Shown here in pieces: positions 60,357 through 64,000 of a DNA stretch of 64,000 bases. The DNA lies in contig JBEMAQ010000001.1 in the NCBI GenBank assembly GCA_040274725.1, positions 248,001 through 312,000 of the forward strand. Reading direction: 5' to 3'. The position numbers were made by a program, and so were the translations under genes. The notes under the pieces are model-generated. The model was given only the letters and a program-made list of their open reading frames with translations. It was not told where the DNA came from and did no database searches. This DNA comes from Solibacillus sp040274725. GTDB lineage: Bacteria > Bacillota > Bacilli > Bacillales_A > Planococcaceae. Each line of letters begins with the position of its first letter. Position 1 is the first letter of the stretch.

Positions 60357-61691
60357 TTAATACATTTTCATGTATTGATCGCGTTCCCATTGGTGTACTG
60401 TAGAGCGGTACATGTCGAACTCGATTTCTTTTGCTTCTTTGAAGTTTGCGTAAATGTGCTCACCAAGTGCAGCTTGTACAACCTCATCTTTTGCAAGTAA
60501 TGCTAATGCATCATCAAGTGCAGCTGGTAAGTTTGTAATACCATTTGATTCGCGCTCTTCTTCGCTCATCACATAGATGTTGCGGTTAATCGCTGGTGGT
60601 GGCGTCATTTTTTTGCGAATACCCTCAAGACCTGCTTCTAAAATAACAGCCATTGCAAGGTATGGGTTTGCCGATGGGTCCACTGAGCGTACTTCTACAC
60701 GCGTTGATACGCCACGTGAAGATGGGATACGGATTAGTGGAGAACGGTTTTGTGCTGACCATGCTACGTAACAAGGTGCTTCGTAACCTGGAACTAAACG
60801 TTTGTAAGAGTTTACTGTTGGATTTGTAATTGCTGTGAAGCCTTGTACGTGCGCTAACACACCTGCCATAAACTGCATTGCTGTTTCTGATAAGCCAAGC
60901 TCTGTTGATTCGTCGTAGAATGCATTTTCTTTGCCTTTGAATAAAGACACGTTAAAGTGCATCCCTGAACCGGCTTCACCGAATAATGGTTTTGGCATGA
61001 ATGTTGCGTGTAAGCCGTGCTTACGAGCAATTGTTTTAACAACTAATTTGAATGTTTGGATGTTGTCACATGCTGTGATTGCATCTGCATATTTGAAGTC
61101 AATTTCGTGTTGACCAGGCGCTACCTCATGGTGAGACGCTTCAACTTCAAATCCCATCTCTTCAAGCTCTAGCACGATATCGCGGCGGCAGTTTTCACCA
61201 AGGTCTGTTGGTGCTAAGTCGAAGTAACCACCATTGTCGTTTACTTCAAGTGTCGGCTCGCCCTTTTCATCTAATTTGAATAAGAAGAACTCTGGCTCAG
61301 GCCCTAAGTTGAAGTTTGTGAAGCCTAACTCTTCCATCTCTTTTAATACGCGCTTTAAGTTTGAACGTGGGTCACCCGCAAATGGTTGGCCGTCTGGACG
61401 TGCGATATCACAGATGAAACGTGCTACTTTACCCTTTTCCGCTGTCCAAGGGAATACCATGAACGAATCGTAATCTGGGAATAAGTACATATCTGATTCT
61501 TCAATACGTACGAAACCTTCGATTGAAGAGCCATCAAACATCATTTTGTTATCTAACGCTTTTTCTAATTGACTTACTGGAATCTCAACATTTTTGATTG
61601 TTCCTAAAATGTCTGTAAATTGTAAACGAATAAATTTAACTTCTTCTTCTTGTACTAGACGTTTAATATCGTCTTTTGTGTATTTACCCAC
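60357..61691 (-). CDS. glnA: glutamine synthetase, type I
   Basis: ATP-dependent synthesis of glutamine from glutamate and ammonium; also signals to GlnR/TnrA in Bacillales. The 444 residues equal B. subtilis GlnA. MFDGSSIEGFVRIEESD, the metal/substrate regions FNLGPEPEFFLF and HHEVAPGQHEIDF, the ATP-binding KPLFGEAGSGMHFNVSLF and the NRSPLIRIP loop are intact. GTG at 61691 (then GKYT) aligns with the B. subtilis start; AGGAG lies 11 bases before it. No adenylylation tyrosine region of the I-beta class is seen. Confidence 0.96.
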   Translation of the reverse strand: MGKYTKDDIKRLVQEEEVKFIRLQFTDILGTIKNVEIPVSQLEKALDNKMMFDGSSIEGFVRIEESDMYLFPDYDSFMVFPWTAEKGKVARFICDIARPDGQPFAGDPRSNLKRVLKEMEELGFTNFNLGPEPEFFLFKLDEKGEPTLEVNDNGGYFDLAPTDLGENCRRDIVLELEEMGFEVEASHHEVAPGQHEIDFKYADAITACDNIQTFKLVVKTIARKHGLHATFMPKPLFGEAGSGMHFNVSLFKGKENAFYDESTELGLSETAMQFMAGVLAHVQGFTAITNPTVNSYKRLVPGYEAPCYVAWSAQNRSPLIRIPSSRGVSTRVEVRSVDPSANPYLAMAVILEAGLEGIRKKMTPPPAINRNIYVMSEEERESNGITNLPAALDDALALLAKDEVVQAALGEHIYANFKEAKEIEFDMYRSTVHQWERDQYMKMY

Positions 61692-61751
61692 AGCATTCCA
61701 CACTCCTAAATTTGTTCAGTCCGGGTTTGTCCGGTTATATAATTCACACGC

Positions 61752-62129
61752 TTATTGATAAAAGCGTGATAAATCCCCTTGTCTAAGTGACGATTTTTGC
61801 ATACGCTGTGCCTGGCGCATCTCTTCGCGCAAAATTTTACGCAGCTCTGTATCTGAAATTTCTTGTTGCTGCACTTGCGCTGGATCGTTTTTCATGTCGA
61901 ACACTTTTTTAATGCCCGCCATATTGACCCCTTGCTCGAGCATATCTTTAATTTCCAATAATGTATCTACATCGTTTAACGAAAACATGCGACGATTACC
62001 TTCTGTACGGTGCGGTGTAATGAGCTCATGCTCCTCATAATAGCGGATTTGGCGAGCTGTTAAGTCCGTTAACTGCATAACAATACTAATCGGTAAAAGT
62101 GGCATCGTACGTCGAATTTCACTACTCAT
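61752..62129 (-). CDS. glnR: glutamine synthetase repressor GlnR
   Basis: MerR-family nitrogen regulator repressing glnRA in nitrogen excess through feedback-inhibited GlnA. The 125 residues comprise a winged helix (VMQLTDLTARQIRYYEEHEL; NRRMFSLNDVDTLLEIKDML) and a C-terminal tail rich in charged residues ending in GDLSRF, as in GlnR. The ATG at 62129 follows GGAGG at eight bases. It is upstream of glnA in one operon. Confidence 0.95.
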   Translation of the reverse strand: MSSEIRRTMPLLPISIVMQLTDLTARQIRYYEEHELITPHRTEGNRRMFSLNDVDTLLEIKDMLEQGVNMAGIKKVFDMKNDPAQVQQQEISDTELRKILREEMRQAQRMQKSSLRQGDLSRFYQ

Positions 62130-62143
62130 GTGATCCACCTCCC

Positions 62144-62203
62144 TTTATGGTAGTTTACATCTCCGTAATATACAGTGTCAAGGTTACGTTAGAAATACTA
62201 ACA
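62144..62203 (-). promoter_or_regulatory. glnRA promoter with GlnR/TnrA-type operator
   Basis: The minus strand TGTTAGTATTTCTAACG (62187-62203) fits TGTNAN7TNACA with one mismatch. TTGACA (62175-62180) and TAAACT 18 bases later could be the promoter. Confidence 0.6.
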
Positions 62204-62277
62204 TATTATGTGTCGGAATAGAAAAATTAATCAAAAACTAGCGAATACTCTGATTTTTGATACAACCAAAACAAAAA

Positions 62278-62308
62278 CAGCAGGTCACAAATTGAAGTAA
62301 CCTACTGC
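62278..62308 (-). terminator. terminator of ynbB
   Basis: An imperfect stem (AGCAGTAGGTTAC / GTGACCTGCTGT) is followed by a T-rich tract on the minus strand, 12 bases after the stop. Confidence 0.75.
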
Positions 62309-62319
62309 TTTTGAATGAC

Positions 62320-63570
62320 TTATTTTGTTAAGGTTTGCACCGCACTACAAATCGCAAATTTCACATGCTCGTAAGTTAAACCACCTTGAATAAATGCTGT
62401 AAACGGTGGACGAATTGGACCATCCGCTGTTAACTCAATGCTTGAGCCTTGCACAAATGTTCCCGCTGCCATAATGACATCATCCTCATAGCCTGGCATG
62501 TAAGCCGGTTCTGGTGCGAAATGCGCATTAATCGGCGATGCTGCTTGAATCTCACGACAAAATGCCACCATTTGCTCCGCTGTTTGGAACGATACCGACT
62601 GAATTAAATCCGTACGCACATCTGTATAATGCGGCGACGTTGTCATACCAACCGCTTCAAGCATAGCTGACGTGAAAATCGCACCCTTCAAGCTTTGTGC
62701 CACAACGTGTGGTGCTAGAAAGAAGCCTTGATAAAAGTCTGCAAGCGTATTCAGTGTCGCACCGGCCTCTGCACCGATTCCTGGTGACGTCATGCGGTAG
62801 GCACATTTCTCTACTAAATCCGCGCGTCCTGCAATATAGCCACCGATTTTCGCTAAGCCGCCACCTGGGTTTTTAATGAGTGAACCAGCCATTAAATCCG
62901 CACCTACTTCTGTCGGCTCCATTAGTTCTACAAATTCGCCGTAGCAGTTATCAACGAAAATGACTGCTTGTGGTGCGATTGTACGGATTTTTTTAATCAT
63001 GCCTGCAATTGCCTCGATTGTAAACGAAGGACGTGTCGCATACCCTTTTGAACGTTGAATCGCAATCATTTTTGTGTTGTCATTCACTGCCGCCATTACG
63101 CCGTCCCAGTCAATGTCTTTATTATCGATTAAATCCACATGCGCATACTTAATGCCAAAATCCTTTAATGAGCCTGTATCCTTTTCGCCGCCGTCCACAA
63201 TAGATTGCAGCGTATCATACGGCTTTCCTGTAATATAGACAAGCTCATCGCCTGGGCGCAGTACGCCAAATAGGCTCAGTGTAATTGCGTGCGTGCCTGA
63301 AATAATTTGCGGGCGAACAATCGCCGCCTCAGCGCCGAATACTTCTGCGTAAACGCGCTCTAAATTATCGCGTCCCTCGTCATCATAGCCGTAGCCATTT
63401 GACGACTGTAGGTGATAATCACTCACCTGATGCTTGCGAAATGCCGCTAATACCTTTTGTTGATTATAAAAAGCACGTTCGTCTACTTGCGCGTGATAGC
63501 TACGCACCTTTTCCTCGACACGCGCTGCTAATGCATTCGTTTCTTCTGTTAAAATTGATTGAAAAGCCAC
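62320..63570 (-). CDS. ynbB: PLP-dependent YnbB family protein (methionine gamma-lyase/aluminium resistance type)
   Basis: A 416-residue fold-type I PLP enzyme of the family labelled aluminium resistance or methionine gamma-lyase family; reaction not established. The conserved blocks GYGYDDEGRDNLERVYAEVF, VRPQIISGTHAITLSLFGVL and VIFVDNCYGEFVE are seen, with the PLP lysine in LMAGSLIKNPGGGLAKIGGY. The GTG start follows GGAG at nine bases. Neighbour of glnRA, as in B. subtilis. Confidence 0.9.
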   Translation of the reverse strand: MAFQSILTEETNALAARVEEKVRSYHAQVDERAFYNQQKVLAAFRKHQVSDYHLQSSNGYGYDDEGRDNLERVYAEVFGAEAAIVRPQIISGTHAITLSLFGVLRPGDELVYITGKPYDTLQSIVDGGEKDTGSLKDFGIKYAHVDLIDNKDIDWDGVMAAVNDNTKMIAIQRSKGYATRPSFTIEAIAGMIKKIRTIAPQAVIFVDNCYGEFVELMEPTEVGADLMAGSLIKNPGGGLAKIGGYIAGRADLVEKCAYRMTSPGIGAEAGATLNTLADFYQGFFLAPHVVAQSLKGAIFTSAMLEAVGMTTSPHYTDVRTDLIQSVSFQTAEQMVAFCREIQAASPINAHFAPEPAYMPGYEDDVIMAAGTFVQGSSIELTADGPIRPPFTAFIQGGLTYEHVKFAICSAVQTLTK

Positions 63571-63696
63571 TACTCAAAACTCCATTCTATATATATCATT
63601 CCGCTCTATTATATACCATCTAGGTACAATTGTTTTGACGAAGTGCATTTTCCTCGGTAATGTTAAGTTACAAATATATAAGGGAGGCGTTTTCTT

Positions 63697-64000
63697 TTGG
63701 CTTGGGAGTTTTTTAGCGTCATTGGCACGATTGCTTTTGCGATTAGCGGCGCGATTGTTGCGATGGAGGAAGAATATGATTTATTCGGGGTGTATTTACT
63801 CGGGGTTGTTACGGCATTTGGTGGGGGAGCAATTCGGAACTTGCTCATCGGCTTACCCGTGTCAACCTTGTGGAGTCAGGAAATGATGTTTCAAATTGCG
63901 CTGGCAGTCATTACACTTTTCTTCATTATGCCACATCACTTAATCAAACATTGGAACCGCTGGGGGAACTTCACCGATGCCATTGGACTAGCGGCATTTG
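63697..64000 (+). CDS. TRIC-family trimeric cation channel (partial)
   Basis: Start of an UPF0126/TRIC membrane protein that runs off the window. The visible 101 residues have helices with FFSVIGTIAFAISGAIVAME and the conserved GVYLLGVVTAFGGGAIRNLL (KEV/GGG-type repeat motif), then LAVITLFFIMPHHLI and the start of the second repeat FTDAIGLAAF. The TTG start at 63697 follows GGGAGG at nine bases. Bacterial homologues form potassium-permeable trimeric channels; the physiological role is unclear. Confidence 0.88.
   Translation, partial: MAWEFFSVIGTIAFAISGAIVAMEEEYDLFGVYLLGVVTAFGGGAIRNLLIGLPVSTLWSQEMMFQIALAVITLFFIMPHHLIKHWNRWGNFTDAIGLAAF

Noticed and set aside
1..64000. CRISPR arrays, prophage or intact insertion sequences
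   Set aside because: No regularly spaced repeats, phage structural genes or transposase frames were seen; XerD and YneB are chromosomal housekeeping or SOS recombinases in conserved positions.

Overview
The window is a chromosomal segment of a low-to-moderate-GC, endospore-forming Firmicute. The spoIIAA-spoIIAB-sigF operon, spoVAF, the res genes beside sigX-rsiX, scpAB, fur-nudF-yqkF, lexA/yneA/yneB/ynzC and glnR-glnA are all Bacillales signatures. Several gene pairs follow Bacillus subtilis order with local losses and insertions. The pattern (type IV pilus remnants, lactate genes beside rluB, many TTG/GTG starts) fits the Lysinibacillus/Solibacillus side of the Caryophanaceae (Planococcaceae), but the species is an inference. 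No rRNA, tRNA, CRISPR array, intact insertion sequence or prophage was seen.

Layout. 1-1130: riboflavin transporter ribU under an FMN riboswitch. 1197-9867: rsiX-sigX, resE-resD, resC-resB-resA (cytochrome c maturation and redox signalling) and rluB, all on the minus strand. 10043-22171: a carbon block of glcF-glcD, pyc and lctP (minus) facing lutR-lutABC (plus), with two identical 13-base palindromes in front of lctP and lutA. The block sits where B. subtilis has spmB-spmA and is bracketed by two related ~66-bp direct repeats. 22542-30586: a DacB-like carboxypeptidase, scpB, scpA, ypuF, ribT, a 38-codon membrane ORF, lysA, spoVAF, sigF, spoIIAB and spoIIAA; the spoVAA-AE genes normally between sigF and spoVAF are absent. 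31000-42735: a SulP transporter, pdp-deoB, xerD, fur, a SpoIIM-position membrane protein, nudF, yqkF, a VanZ protein, yqkE, a thiolase, yqkD and luxS.

43823-48327: a four-gene minus-strand cluster between yneF and tkt. It encodes a processive GT2 polysaccharide synthase, a membrane-anchored HEAT-repeat protein, a degenerate-GGDEF/pseudo-receiver hybrid and a membrane-anchored protein of unknown function. It looks like an exopolysaccharide machine with a non-canonical regulator and is the best candidate for an undescribed system here. 48541-52730: tkt, ynzC and the SOS divergon yneB-yneA / lexA with three LexA-like boxes. 52817-54312: a class I amidotransferase whose last residues are encoded by a dispersed repeat, and a deoxyribonucleotidase. 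54948-57039: a coiled-coil protein and a membrane protein whose NodB domain has lost all three metal ligands. 57093-60290: a decaying type IV pilus locus (prepilin peptidase, pilO, pilN, broken pilM) and a chemoreceptor remnant. 60357-64000: glnA, glnR, ynbB and the start of a TRIC-family channel gene.

Connected physiology. lctP imports lactate, LutABC and GlcDF oxidise 2-hydroxy acids, and Pyc refills oxaloacetate. Res proteins support cytochrome c respiration. pdp-deoB salvages nucleosides. glnRA controls nitrogen assimilation. Intergenic spaces carry many rho-independent terminators and several structured repeats of a kind scattered through Bacillales genomes.
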